64,000 bases of DNA from Opitutaceae bacterium (GCA_027482185.1 JAIXWF010000013.1:372001-436000); one strand, 5' to 3'. Counted from the first letter of the stretch, positions 16,863-28,735 are shown. Program-made: numbers and translations. The notes: a model not told the origin generated them from the sequence alone.

Positions 16863-18028
16863 GCCGGCGGCCGGTGCTGCGCCTCGGGTTCTGGCTCGTC
16901 GCGGCGGGCGCGGTCCTGCGGGCGGCCGCCGCACCGGCGCCCGTGATGGTGCTGAGCGCGCCCGGGCAGTTCGAAGTGGCGGCGCTCGACGCCGCGGAGG
17001 CGCATGCGGTGGCGGCGGCGGGATCCGGGCTTTGGCGTCAACTCGCCGGTCCGCTCGGCCTGCCCGACGCGTTTCCCGCGCCGATCTTCGTGCGCGTAGT
17101 GCCCGATCCGGCCGCAACGGAGGGGGCGGGATCGGCGACGCAGTTTTCGGCCGTGGCGGAAAGCGGCGGCGTGGTGTCGGTGCGGCTGATGCGCCGCGGC
17201 GAACTCGAACCGGCCGCCGTGCAGCGCGCGCTGATCCGCGGACTCCTGCTGCGCCTGCGGACGGCGGCTTTCGGCACGGAGCACACCGGCGAACCGCCGG
17301 CGTGGCTGGAAACGGGCCTGCGGGCCTGGGCCGCGGCGCGCGCCGAGCCGGCGTTGCTCGACCGGCTGAAGTACGAATCCGCGCGCGAAACGCCGCCCCG
17401 CCTCGCCGCGCTGCTGGCGGGCGCGGACCGGGCCGGCGCCGATCCGGCGGGGGAGCGGGCCGCGGCGTGGTGGGTGGCCTTGCTGCTGGCGGAGTCGGGC
17501 CGGGCCGGCGAGTGGCCGGCGCTGTTGCGGGCGGTGCTCGGCGGCCGCGAGGCCGGGGCGGCGCTCGCGGCGGCGTATCCGGGCCGCTTTGACACGGACG
17601 CGGAACGCGAGCTGTGGTGGGCGACCGGCTGGCATCACCTGCGGCGGCAGCGCACGCTCCCGGTGCTCGAGGCGGCGGAAGCGCGCGGCGAGCTGGAGGC
17701 GCTGGCGCGGTTTGTCTTCGCGGCGCCGGACGCGGACCGGGACGTCGTCCTGCCGCTCGCGGAGGCGGTGCAGCATCCGCCGGACGGTTTGCTCGACGCG
17801 GAAATCGTCCGCCGCCGGCAGCGCCTCGAGCGGCTGGTGCCGGCCCTGCATCCTTTCTATCGCAACGCCGGGTTGGCGTTGGCGGAGGTGTTTGCCGCGC
17901 GGGTCCGGCCTCCGGCGCAGCGGACGGCGGCGCTGGCGGCCTTTGCGCAGGACTGGCGCGACGCGGAGGAAGTGGCGGCGCTGACGACGGCGGCGCTGGA
18001 CCGCTGGGAGCGGGCCGGGCCGCGCTGA
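16859..18028 (+). CDS. secreted protein of unknown function, possibly a degenerate gluzincin-like peptidase
   Basis: 389 residues starting at GTG 16859 inside the preceding stop; the more upstream TTG would overlap the previous gene by 60 bp. Signal peptide about 1-25 (AVLRAAAAPAP). Around residues 120-160, VQRALIRGLLLRLR and GEPPAWLETGLRAW resemble the helix pair of peptidase-MA-like proteins (HEYTH plus PxWLxEGLA), but the zinc-binding HExxH is absent. Most likely a non-catalytic relative or a lineage-specific protein. It lies in the run FmdB-like, membrane protein, this gene, murJ. Confidence 0.65.
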   Translation: MSRRPVLRLGFWLVAAGAVLRAAAAPAPVMVLSAPGQFEVAALDAAEAHAVAAAGSGLWRQLAGPLGLPDAFPAPIFVRVVPDPAATEGAGSATQFSAVAESGGVVSVRLMRRGELEPAAVQRALIRGLLLRLRTAAFGTEHTGEPPAWLETGLRAWAAARAEPALLDRLKYESARETPPRLAALLAGADRAGADPAGERAAAWWVALLLAESGRAGEWPALLRAVLGGREAGAALAAAYPGRFDTDAERELWWATGWHHLRRQRTLPVLEAAEARGELEALARFVFAAPDADRDVVLPLAEAVQHPPDGLLDAEIVRRRQRLERLVPALHPFYRNAGLALAEVFAARVRPPAQRTAALAAFAQDWRDAEEVAALTTAALDRWERAGPR

Positions 18029-18089
18029 CCGGAGCGTGCCGCCAACGGGCTTGCGCTGTCCGGCCGGGCGTCGCGAAGCTGGTCGCCGC

Positions 18090-19661
18090 GTGTCCAAGAA
18101 GCTGAAAAACATCGGGATCGTGTCGCTGCTGACGGCGGTCTCGCGGGTGCTCGGCCTCGTGCGCGACCTGCTGAGCGCGGCGATTTTCGGCACCTCGGTT
18201 TTCAACGACGCGTTCGTGACGGCGTTCAGCCTGCCGAATCTGTTCCGGCGGCTGCTCGGCGAGGGCTCGCTGACGGCGGCGTTTGTGCCGACGTTGCAGG
18301 CGGAATTGCACGAGCACCAGCGCGCGGGCGCGTTCGCCTTGCTGAGCAAGGTGGCGAGCTGGCTGGCGGTCGTGACGGGCGGCCTCGTGCTGCTGGCGAT
18401 GCTGGCGTTCTCGCAGGCGCGGCGGGTGACCTTCGACGATCCGGCCTGGTATCTCGTCGCGGACCTGAGCCTGCTGCTGTTTCCTTACATGGCGCTGGTG
18501 TGCGTGGCGGCGGTGTTCAGCGCGGCGCTGAACGTGCTCGGCCGTTTCACCGAGCCGGCGCTGTCGCCGATCTGGCTGAACCTCGCGATGATCGTGTCGT
18601 TGGGCGGCGCGGGTTGGAACTGGGCGACGACGGACCTCGGCCGCATGCACTGGCTGTGCGCGGGCGTGCTGGTCGGCGGCGTCCTGCAGATGGCGGTGCC
18701 GGCGGCGGTGCTGATGCGCGAAGGCTGGCGGCCGCGCTTCGACCTAGGGTTGGCGCCGCGGGTGCGCGAGATCGCGCTGCTGATGATCCCGGGACTCGCG
18801 GGCACGGCGATCTACCAGGTCAACGTGTACGTGTCGCGGCTGCTGGCGTTTTCGGTCGAACGCTCGGCGGCGACGGTGATGTTCTACGCGAATCGCCTGA
18901 TGGAATTGCCGATCGGGGTGTTCGCGATCGCGGTGGCGACGGTGGTCTATCCGCTGATCACGCGGCACGCGGTGGAGAAGAACTACGTCGCGATGGCGAA
19001 GGACTACCGCAAGGGACTGCGCCTCATCCTCGTGATCAACATTCCCGCCGCGGCGGGCCTGGTGCTGCTGAGCGAACCGATCGTGCGGCTGATCTTCGAA
19101 CGCGGGCGCTTCACCGCGGACGACACGCACCTGATGGCGCCGCTGCTGGCGCTGTTCGCGCTGGGCATGCCGTTTTTCGCGATGTCGAGCCTGACGACGC
19201 GGGCGTTCTACGCCATGCGCGACCTGAAGACCACGGTGTGGTACGCCGGCGTGAGTTTCGCGGTGAACCTGGCGCTGAGCCTCGTGCTGATGGACGGCTA
19301 CGGCGCGAAGGGCCTCGTGCTGGCGAGCACGGGCGCGGTGATCGTGCAGACGCTGCTGCTGCAACGGACCCTCGCGCAGCGGCTGCCGGGCATGGCCTTC
19401 GGACCGCTGTGGGTCTGTCTCGCCAAAGTCGCCGCGGGCACGCTGGCGATGGCGCTCGTGGTCGGCGGAGGCTGGCGCTTGCTCCACGGAATGGGCGGGG
19501 CCGGCAAGTGGGCGGATGCGGCGGCGATCTTCGGATTGATTCCGCTCGGTGCCGGCGTTTACGGCGCCGTGCTTTGGCTGCTGAAGATCGAAGGCGTCGA
19601 GGAACTGGCCGCGGTGGGTCGAAAACTGAAGGCGAAGTTCGGACTCGGACCGCGCGCATGA
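18090..19661 (+). CDS. murJ: lipid II flippase MurJ
   Basis: 523 residues from a GTG at 18090 (VSKKLKNIGIVSLLTAVSRV). The start, GLVRDLLSAAIFGTSVFNDAF, LPNLFRRLLGEGSLTAAFVP and LPIGVFAIAVATVVYP are signature MurJ/MviN blocks, and about 14 hydrophobic segments are visible. MurJ flips lipid II across the inner membrane for peptidoglycan synthesis; the conserved early Arg residues (ARVLGLVRD, NLFRR) correspond to those required for transport. The next gene starts within its stop codon (ATGA). Confidence 0.95.
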   Translation: MSKKLKNIGIVSLLTAVSRVLGLVRDLLSAAIFGTSVFNDAFVTAFSLPNLFRRLLGEGSLTAAFVPTLQAELHEHQRAGAFALLSKVASWLAVVTGGLVLLAMLAFSQARRVTFDDPAWYLVADLSLLLFPYMALVCVAAVFSAALNVLGRFTEPALSPIWLNLAMIVSLGGAGWNWATTDLGRMHWLCAGVLVGGVLQMAVPAAVLMREGWRPRFDLGLAPRVREIALLMIPGLAGTAIYQVNVYVSRLLAFSVERSAATVMFYANRLMELPIGVFAIAVATVVYPLITRHAVEKNYVAMAKDYRKGLRLILVINIPAAAGLVLLSEPIVRLIFERGRFTADDTHLMAPLLALFALGMPFFAMSSLTTRAFYAMRDLKTTVWYAGVSFAVNLALSLVLMDGYGAKGLVLASTGAVIVQTLLLQRTLAQRLPGMAFGPLWVCLAKVAAGTLAMALVVGGGWRLLHGMGGAGKWADAAAIFGLIPLGAGVYGAVLWLLKIEGVEELAAVGRKLKAKFGLGPRA

Positions 19662-20632
19662 AATTCAAACCCGATTGGTTCCTGACGGGCATGGTGGCGG
19701 CGACGGTGCTGGCGTGGCTGTTTCCCGGGCCGGGGGCGACGGGCGGCTGGATGCACCCCGAATTGCTGACCAAGGCGGGCGTCGCGCTGATTTTCTTCCT
19801 GCACGGCTTGGCCCTGGCGTTTTCGGCCCTGCGGGCGGGAGCGCTGAACTGGCGGCTTCATGTGCTCGTGCAGGGCTCGACGTTTCTCCTGTTTCCGATC
19901 CTGGGCTTCGGGCTCGACGCCGTGCTCGGCGGGCGCATTGCGCCGGAATTGAGCTTGGGGATTTTCTTTCTCTGCGCGCTGCCTTCGACGGTATCGTCGT
20001 CGATCGCGATGACGGCCGCGGCGCGGGGCAACGTGGCCGGGGCGGTGTTCAACGCGACGCTTTCGAGCCTGATCGGCATCGTGCTCACGCCGCTGTGGGT
20101 CGCGTTCGTGCTGAAGGCGACGGGGGAGAGCCGGCCGCTCGGACCGGTGGTGCTCGACCTGTGCCGTTGGCTGCTGCTGCCGCTGGCGCTCGGGCAGGCG
20201 TTGCGGCCCTGGCTCGGGGCCTGGGCGGCGCGGCACAAACCGAAGATCGGGATCGTCGACCGGCTGACGATCTTGCTGCTCGTGTACACCTCGTTTTGCG
20301 AATCGTTCAAGCAGGGCATCTGGTCGCGGCAGGGCCCGGGGACGATGCTGCTGGTCGTGGCGGTGGCGGCGGCGTTGTTCGCGGCGGTGCTGTGGACGAC
20401 GTCGCGGCTGGCGCGGCGGCTCGGTTTCAGCCGCGAGGACCGGATTGCGGCGGTGTTCTGCGGTTCGAAGAAGACGTTGGCGTCGGGGGTGCCGATGGCG
20501 AAGTTGATTTTTGCGGGGCATCCGGGGCTCGGCCTGATTCTGCTGCCGATCATGGTCTACCATTCGCTGCAGCTGATGGTGGGCGGCGTGCTGGCGCAGC
20601 GCTGGGGCAAAGAGGTGGACGACGCGAAGTGA
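19658..20632 (+). CDS. bile acid:sodium symporter-like (SBF-like) membrane transporter
   Basis: 324 residues with about nine to ten hydrophobic helices and no signal peptide. KFKPDWFLTGMVAATVLAWLF, LIFFLHGLAL, ALPSTVSSSIAMT and FCGSKKTLASGVPM match the SBF-like family (PF13593, E. coli YfeH relatives). The paired discontinuous helices with ALPST and CGSKKTLA are the expected ion/substrate crossover sites. Natural substrate unknown. The ATG overlaps the murJ stop by 4 bp. Confidence 0.88.
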   Translation: MKFKPDWFLTGMVAATVLAWLFPGPGATGGWMHPELLTKAGVALIFFLHGLALAFSALRAGALNWRLHVLVQGSTFLLFPILGFGLDAVLGGRIAPELSLGIFFLCALPSTVSSSIAMTAAARGNVAGAVFNATLSSLIGIVLTPLWVAFVLKATGESRPLGPVVLDLCRWLLLPLALGQALRPWLGAWAARHKPKIGIVDRLTILLLVYTSFCESFKQGIWSRQGPGTMLLVVAVAAALFAAVLWTTSRLARRLGFSREDRIAAVFCGSKKTLASGVPMAKLIFAGHPGLGLILLPIMVYHSLQLMVGGVLAQRWGKEVDDAK

Positions 20633-20701
20633 AGGCGCGGTGCGGCTGGGTTGCCGGGAGAAGCAGTTGAGGCCGGCCGCGGAAGCGGTTTGCTGGGCGG
20701 C

Positions 20702-20989
20702 ATGAAGAACGAAGCGACGGCCACGGACGTGCGGCACAATGCGGCGGGGCGGCGGTTCGAGACCGGAGCCGACGGCCAACGGGCGGTGCTCGATTATGAA
20801 TTGGAAGGGGAGACGATGATGCTGACGCACACCTTTGTGTCGCCGGAACTGCGCGGGAAAGGCATCGCGGAGAAATTGGTGCGCGCGGCGCTGGCGTGGG
20901 CGCGGGCGGAGAAGCGCCGGGTGGTGCCGGTGTGCTCGTACACGGTGACGTTTCTGCAGCGGCATCCGGAATTGGCGGGGGAGGGTTGA
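20702..20989 (+). CDS. small GNAT-type N-acetyltransferase (YjdJ-like)
   Basis: 95 residues. LDYELEGETMMLTHTFVSPE, then LRGKGIAEKLVRAAL (the acetyl-CoA-binding loop Q/RxxGxG/A) and VVPVCSYTVTFLQRHPE, the closing block of the short COG2388 acetyltransferases. The family is much shorter than normal GNATs and its substrates are unknown. The start at 20702 is chosen because similarity begins soon after it; an alternative start exists at 20651. Confidence 0.85.
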   Translation: MKNEATATDVRHNAAGRRFETGADGQRAVLDYELEGETMMLTHTFVSPELRGKGIAEKLVRAALAWARAEKRRVVPVCSYTVTFLQRHPELAGEG

Positions 20990-21003
20990 ATCGGCGGGGC
21001 GGC

Positions 21004-21031
21004 GGAATACCCGGGCTGAAGCGCCGGGCTA
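21004..21031. repeat. REP-like palindromic repeat, copy 1
   Basis: GGAATAC followed by CCGGGCTGAAGCGCCGGGCT; arms CCCGG and CCGGG fold around GCTGAAGCG. A second copy lies at 40762-40791 with 22 identical consecutive bases. Confidence 0.7.
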
Positions 21032-21032
21032 G

Positions 21033-22142
<1,110 letters not shown>

Positions 22143-22167
22143 GGCGCCGCGCCGAATCCGGTTTTCC

Positions 22168-22821
22168 ATGTCCGAAACGATTCCTCCCTCCCGCCTCGTC
22201 GCGGCGCTGAATTGGCGCTACGCGGTGAAGAAATTCGATCCCGCCAAGACAATCCCGGCCGAAACCTGGGCCGCGCTCGAGCAGGCGCTGGTCCTGACGC
22301 CGTCGTCGATCGGGTTGCAGCCATGGAAATTTCTCGTCGTGACGACGCCGGAACTGAAAGCGCGACTGACGGCGGCCTCGTACCGGCAGAGCCAGGTGGC
22401 GGATTGCTCGCACTTCGTCGTGTTCGCGGTACGGCAGGACCTCGACGCCGAGCACGTCGACCGGCACATCGCGCGGATGGCGGAGGTGCGCGGCATCACG
22501 GTCGAGTCGCTGGCGAAGTTCCGGGCGATGACGATGGGCAATCTGGATCGGGCGCGGAACGAGGGGACGCTCGACACCTGGCAAACGCATCAGATCTACA
22601 TCGCGCTCGGGCAATTCATGGCGAGTGCGGCCCTGTTGGGCGTGGACACGTGCCCGATGGAAGGCATCGAGCCGGCGAAGTACGACGACGTGCTCGGGCT
22701 GCAGGGCACGGGATACGCGACGGTGGTGGCCTGCGCGGCGGGTTACCGATTGCCGGAAGACAAATATGCGACGACGCCGAAAGTGCGGTTCAAACCGGAG
22801 GATGTGATCGAGCGGTTGTGA
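22168..22821 (+). CDS. nitroreductase-family NAD(P)H oxidoreductase
   Basis: 217 residues. LNWRYAVKKFDPAKTIP, LTPSSIGLQPWKFLVV and the C-terminal GYATVVACAAGYRLPEDKYA match the NfsB-like FMN-dependent nitroreductases (usual length 215-220). Arg17 and the PSSIGLQPW block would bind FMN phosphate. Likely reduces nitroaromatics or quinones. Located 25 bp behind the old yellow enzyme gene on the same strand. Confidence 0.93.
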   Translation: MSETIPPSRLVAALNWRYAVKKFDPAKTIPAETWAALEQALVLTPSSIGLQPWKFLVVTTPELKARLTAASYRQSQVADCSHFVVFAVRQDLDAEHVDRHIARMAEVRGITVESLAKFRAMTMGNLDRARNEGTLDTWQTHQIYIALGQFMASAALLGVDTCPMEGIEPAKYDDVLGLQGTGYATVVACAAGYRLPEDKYATTPKVRFKPEDVIERL

Positions 22822-22947
22822 GCGGGCGGATGCGCGTTTCGCACGCGGTGGGGTGGGCGGGGGCGGGGGGGGAGGACAGGATATACCGGAGGGCGGAGAC
22901 CGGATGGACAGGACGGGATTGGGAGGGCGGTGGCTTTGTTCGGTCCG

Positions 22948-23005
22948 CTTTCGACTTTCACCCTTCAACTTTCAACGGTCTTTGCCGCCGCCAGGGGCAA
23001 AGACC
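22948..23005. repeat. reverse heptad array with hairpin, overlapping the rluE 3' end
   Basis: CTTTCAA-type 7-mers at 22948-22976 joined to a perfect 10-bp inverted repeat GGTCTTTGCC/GGCAAAGACC (22977-22986 and 22996-23005). The TGA stop of the pseudouridine synthase comes from the array edge. Confidence 0.85.
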
Positions 23006-23562
23006 GACGTGCGTTCGGCGGCGGTGAGTTCGCGCCAGGTGCCAGCGGGCAAAGTGCCCAGGTCGAATTGCCCGATGCGGACGCGGAGGAGGCGCAAGGT
23101 CGGATGGCCGACGGCGGCGGTCATGCGGCGGACCTGGCGGTTTTTCCCTTCCGTCAATTCGAGCGCGAGCCAGGCGTCGGGCACGGATTTGCGATAGCGA
23201 ATCGGCGGTTCGCGCGGCGGAATTGCCGGCGCGGGATCGAGCCGGCGGGCGCGGCACGGCAAGGTGCGGTAGTCGCCGAGATCGATGCCGCCGCGGGCGA
23301 GACGCGCGATGGATTCAAGGGAAGGGAGGCCTTCGACCTGCGCCCAGTACTCGCGGCGGTGGGCGTGCTTCGGGTCGAGCAGACGGGAATTGAGCCCCGG
23401 CTCGTCGCTCAAAAGGAGCAATCCCTCGGAGTCGGCGTCGAGTCGGCCGAGGGCGTAGACGGACTTCGGGAGTTTGAAATCGGCGAGCGTGCGCCAACGC
23501 GATCCGGGCTCCGGGGTGAACTGCGAGAGCACCCCGTAGGGTTTGTGAAAGGCGCACAGCAT
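22972..23562 (-). CDS. rluE: RluE-like 23S rRNA pseudouridine synthase
   Basis: 196 residues. FHKPYGVLSQFTPE, GRLDADSEGLLLLSDEPGL with the catalytic Asp, and LELTEGKNRQVRRMTAAVGHPTLRLLR are the RsuA/RluE family motifs. There is no N-terminal S4 domain, which fits RluE (U2457 of 23S rRNA in E. coli) rather than RsuA or RluB. The last residues, APGGGKDR, and the stop are formed by an inverted repeat and heptad array. Divergent from the MDR gene at 23604. Confidence 0.85.
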   Translation of the reverse strand: MLCAFHKPYGVLSQFTPEPGSRWRTLADFKLPKSVYALGRLDADSEGLLLLSDEPGLNSRLLDPKHAHRREYWAQVEGLPSLESIARLARGGIDLGDYRTLPCRARRLDPAPAIPPREPPIRYRKSVPDAWLALELTEGKNRQVRRMTAAVGHPTLRLLRVRIGQFDLGTLPAGTWRELTAAERTSVFAPGGGKDR

Positions 23563-23603
23563 GGCGGCGTTGGCGAAAGAAGAACGTCGCCCTTGGGGCT
23601 TCG

Positions 23604-24611
23604 ATGCAATTCCTCAAGCCGATGCGTGCCGTCCTTTTCCCCGCCGTCAACGAAGTCGCCGTCGCCGATGTGCCCGCGCCCGAGCCGGCGGCGGGCGAGG
23701 CGGTCGTGGCGTTGCGGGCGGCGGCGCTGAACCACCGCGACGTGTGGATCAAGGCGGGGCAGTACGCGGGATTGAAGTGGCCGGTGCGGCCCGGATCGGA
23801 CGGCGCGGGCACGGTGATCGCAACGGGCGCCGGGGTCGACGCGGGGTGGATCGGCCGCGACGTCGTGATCAACCCGAGCTGCGGTTGGGGCGGGAGCGAG
23901 CGCGCGTTCGGCGGCGATTTTTCGATTCTTGGGCTGCCGCGGGCGGGGACGTTGGCGGAACAGATTGCGGTGCCGGCGGTGCAGCTGGCGGAGAAGCCGG
24001 CGCATCTGACGTGGGAGCAGGCGGCGGCGTTGCCGTTGGCGGGGCTGACGGCGTACCGGGCGTTGTTCGCGCGGGCGCAACTGCGGGCGGGCGAGCGGGT
24101 TTTGGTAAGCGGGATCGGCGGTGGCGTGGCGTTGTTTGCTCTGCAGTTCGCGGTGGCGGCGGGGGCGGAGGTGTGGGTGACGTCGAGCGCGCCGGAGAAG
24201 ATCGCGCGGGCGCAGGCGCTTGGGGCCAAGGGCGGTTTCGACTACCGGCAGGCGGATTGGCCGGCGGAAGCGGCGCGGACGGCGGGCGCCTTCGACGTCG
24301 TGGTCGACAGCGCGGGCGGTGACGGTTTCGGCAAATTGGTCGACGCGACGGCGTCGGGCGGGCGGATCGTGTTCTACGGGGCGACGCGCGGGGACGCGGC
24401 GTTGCCGGTGCGGAAGATTTTCTGGCGGCAGATTTCGCTGCTGGGGACGACGATGGGCTCGCCGGCGGATTGGGCGGAGATGACGGCTTTCGCGGCGCGG
24501 CACCGGATCGTGCCCGTGGTGAGCGAGGTGTTTCCCTTGGCGGAGGCCGCGGCGGCGCTGGCGCGGCTGGAGCGCGGGGAGCAATTCGGGAAGATCGTGG
24601 TGGCGAGGTGA
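23604..24611 (+). CDS. zinc-binding/quinone-type medium-chain dehydrogenase/reductase
   Basis: 335 residues; a second Met at 23622 (MRAVLFPAV) is an equally good start. GroES-like fold with ALNHRDVWIKAGQY and PGSDGAGTVIATG, then the Rossmann segment GERVLVSGIGGGVALFALQ (glycine-rich NAD(P) motif) and SAGGDGFGKLVDATASGG. The structural-zinc Cys cluster is not seen, so it is nearer to zinc-free quinone oxidoreductase-like reductases. Substrate unknown. Confidence 0.9.
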   Translation: MQFLKPMRAVLFPAVNEVAVADVPAPEPAAGEAVVALRAAALNHRDVWIKAGQYAGLKWPVRPGSDGAGTVIATGAGVDAGWIGRDVVINPSCGWGGSERAFGGDFSILGLPRAGTLAEQIAVPAVQLAEKPAHLTWEQAAALPLAGLTAYRALFARAQLRAGERVLVSGIGGGVALFALQFAVAAGAEVWVTSSAPEKIARAQALGAKGGFDYRQADWPAEAARTAGAFDVVVDSAGGDGFGKLVDATASGGRIVFYGATRGDAALPVRKIFWRQISLLGTTMGSPADWAEMTAFAARHRIVPVVSEVFPLAEAAAALARLERGEQFGKIVVAR

Positions 24612-24682
24612 GGCAAGCGGGGTGCGGCGCAGTCCGGCCTTGGCGCGGGGAGAACGGCCCGGTATAAATTCCGGTTTACCGA

Positions 24683-25753
24683 ATGAGCGAACCTTCCCGA
24701 TTCTTTGCGTGCATCATGGCCGGCGGCAGCGGTGAGCGTTTCTGGCCGATGAGCCGGGCGCAGACTCCGAAGCACCTGCTGAAGCTGCTGTCGGAGCGGA
24801 CGCTGGTGGAGGAAACGGTGCGGCGGCTCGGGGCGGCGGTGCCGCGGGAGAATATTTTCGTCCTGACGAATGAAGTGCAGCTGCCCGGCACGCGCGCGGC
24901 GCTGGCCGGATTGCTGGCGCCGGAACAGATTGTGGCGGAGCCGGCGAAGCGGGATACGGCGCCGGCGGCGGCGCTGGCGACGGCGTTGGTGCGGGCGCGG
25001 GGCGGCGACGGCGCGACGCTGGCGTTGCTGCCGGCGGATGCGTTCATCGCGGATGCGGCGACGTGCGCGGCACAGCAGACGGCGGCGTTGGCGCGGGCGG
25101 AAACGGCGGACGCGATCCTGACGATCGCGATCCGGCCGGACCATGCCGCGACGGGATTCGGTTACCTCGAAATGGGAGAGGTGCGGCAGGAAGGACCCGC
25201 GGGCACGGTGCGGGAGGTGAAGCGCTTCGTGGAGAAACCGGATGCGGCCACGGCGGAGAATTACCTCGCAAGCGGGCAGTACGCGTGGAACGCGGGGATG
25301 TTCTTCTGGCGCGTCGGGACGTTTCTGCGGGAGGCGGACGCGCAGGCGCCCGAGCTGGCGGCGTTCGTGCGCGAGTTTCCGAAAACGGATTTTGCGGCGT
25401 TTCTCGCGGCGCGGTTTCCCGTGCTGCCCAAGATTTCCGTCGACTACGCGATTATGGAGAAGGCGCGGGCGGTCGAGACGTTGGTGGCGAAGTTCGACTG
25501 GGACGACGTCGGGCTTTGGACGGCGCTGCCGAAACACCTGGCCAAGGATGCGGCCGGCAACGCGACCCGCGGCCATGTGGTCGTGGCGGGCGCAGCGAAC
25601 AACATCGCGGTGAGCAACGGCCGGACGATCGCGTTGTGCGGCGTGAGCGATCTCGTCGTGATCGAAACGGCCGATGCGATTCTCGTGTGCCACCGCGACG
25701 CGGTGCAGAATATCAAGCAGGTCGTGACGCAGCTGCCGAAGGAACTGCTGTGA
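24683..25753 (+). CDS. manC: mannose-1-phosphate guanylyltransferase
   Basis: 356 residues. IMAGGSGERFWPMSR is the nucleotide-binding signature, followed by PKHLLKLL, EPAKRDTAPA, LPADAFI, VKRFVEKPDAATAENYL, WNAGMFFWR and DDVGLWTAL. The length shows a stand-alone GMP domain without the fused phosphomannose isomerase half. It makes GDP-mannose for capsule, LPS or glycoprotein sugars in the cytosol. A perfect GC-rich hairpin and a heptad array follow the stop codon. Confidence 0.94.
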   Translation: MSEPSRFFACIMAGGSGERFWPMSRAQTPKHLLKLLSERTLVEETVRRLGAAVPRENIFVLTNEVQLPGTRAALAGLLAPEQIVAEPAKRDTAPAAALATALVRARGGDGATLALLPADAFIADAATCAAQQTAALARAETADAILTIAIRPDHAATGFGYLEMGEVRQEGPAGTVREVKRFVEKPDAATAENYLASGQYAWNAGMFFWRVGTFLREADAQAPELAAFVREFPKTDFAAFLAARFPVLPKISVDYAIMEKARAVETLVAKFDWDDVGLWTALPKHLAKDAAGNATRGHVVVAGAANNIAVSNGRTIALCGVSDLVVIETADAILVCHRDAVQNIKQVVTQLPKELL

Positions 25754-25754
25754 G

Positions 25755-25810
25755 GTCGCCCGCGCGGGGCGCGGGCGACGGTCCGAAGTTGAAGGTTGAA
25801 AGGTGAAGGA
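25755..25810. repeat. hairpin plus forward heptad array after manC
   Basis: Perfect inverted repeat GTCGCCCGCGC-GGG-GCGCGGGCGAC (25755-25765 and 25769-25779) one base after the stop, followed by AGTTGAAGGTTGAAAGGTGA. No T-tract, so it is not a normal intrinsic terminator. Confidence 0.75.
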
Positions 25811-25851
25811 AGCGTGCGCCGGGGCCGCGGCCCGCCGCACGTCCGGCCGGG

Positions 25852-26520
25852 TCAGGCGCCCGATTTTTCCGCCGCCGCGCGCCGCGGCCCGACGTGCCGC
25901 CAGTGGAGAAAAATCTCCGCGATCAGGAGCGGCAACACCCAGCAAGCCCACGCCACCGCGGCGAGCTTGGTCCGGCCGAGGCCGGCGAAGACGGGCCAGT
26001 CCACGATGAAGCGGAACATGACGAAACCGAAGGTCACGATGTAGCTCCGGATCATCCAGTCGCGATGGGCTTCGAAGCGACGGTTGCGGATGGCGATGAG
26101 CGCCATGCCCAGCGTGTGCCACCAGGCAAAGCCGAGGAAAAACAGGGCGAAGCCGAAGTCCGGAATCGAGGACCGGATTGCCAGAACAAAGGAGGAGCCG
26201 CCGCCCACCGCGATGCCCAGGGCGTAGACGTAACCTAGGCCGCGATGCAGCCGCGGTTGCCAGTGCCGGAAGCCGGACCACAGTTGAAACGGGCCGGTCA
26301 ACAGCGCGAGCGAGCCGCCCGCGATGTGCGCCACCAGCCAGAGGCGATTCGGCCAGTAGCGGCGGAAGACCGACTCCTCGGGCCGGAGGAGGTACTGCAG
26401 CGCGGCATCAAACCAGTAGTAGAGACCGGCCGCGAACAACGCGACGAGTGCGAGCGTGCCCCAGAAGCGAGGGCGCGAACGATTGGCAGGCAGGGACGAA
26501 GACGGAGCAAGGGAGGCCAT
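25852..26520 (-). CDS. DUF2306 integral membrane protein
   Basis: 222 residues with seven predicted hydrophobic helices. WLVAHIAGGSLALLTGPFQL, HRGLGYVYALGI and HRDWMIRSYIVTFGFVMFRF carry the conserved His and Arg residues of DUF2306 (PF10067), a family resembling haem-containing cytochrome b561-like or ferric-reductase-like four-helix units. Function unknown. The start at 26520 (MASLAPSSS) precedes the first helix directly. It is downstream of typA on the same strand, with the typA terminator between them. Confidence 0.82.
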   Translation of the reverse strand: MASLAPSSSLPANRSRPRFWGTLALVALFAAGLYYWFDAALQYLLRPEESVFRRYWPNRLWLVAHIAGGSLALLTGPFQLWSGFRHWQPRLHRGLGYVYALGIAVGGGSSFVLAIRSSIPDFGFALFFLGFAWWHTLGMALIAIRNRRFEAHRDWMIRSYIVTFGFVMFRFIVDWPVFAGLGRTKLAAVAWACWVLPLLIAEIFLHWRHVGPRRAAAEKSGA

Positions 26521-26615
26521 GGCGTCGCGGGGTTGGGGTACCCCGAGGAAGTGCGGCCGAGGTGCTCGAAGCCAGTGCCAAATCGGAATCGCGGCACCGA
26601 CCGAGGCCGGGGCGC

Positions 26616-26644
26616 AAAAAGGGCCGCCCGGCGAAGGGCGGCCC
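26616..26644 (-). terminator. intrinsic terminator of typA
   Basis: On the minus strand GGGCCGCCC-TTCGCC-GGGCGGCCC is a perfect 9-bp hairpin followed at once by TTTTT. It starts 32 nt after the typA stop. Confidence 0.88.
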
Positions 26645-26675
26645 GAAGGGGAGCGGGACGAAGAACGCCGACGGA

Positions 26676-28502
<1,827 letters not shown>

Positions 28503-28735
28503 GGCGGACACTGGCTATGGTTGGAAAAAAGAGTCCCAACGTGCGCCGCGCCGGGGGCGAAGGCAAGGCCTAAGCCGAGGCGCCGGTTCCGCGCCGGCCG
28601 AAATCGGCCCGAGGGGGCCGGCGGAGCCGATGCCGCGCGGGAGGCTTGCTTCGACCGCTGGGCGCGGCTGTCGTCGCACATCCCGGAGCCGGTTGCCGCC
28701 GGCCGTTGCTCAATCGCCGACCCGACCTGCGACTT

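Noticed and set aside
16065-18650. 861-codon minus-strand frame across the FmdB-murJ region.
   Set aside because: Arg/Pro-rich composition, no start context or motifs, and four supported genes lie on the other strand.
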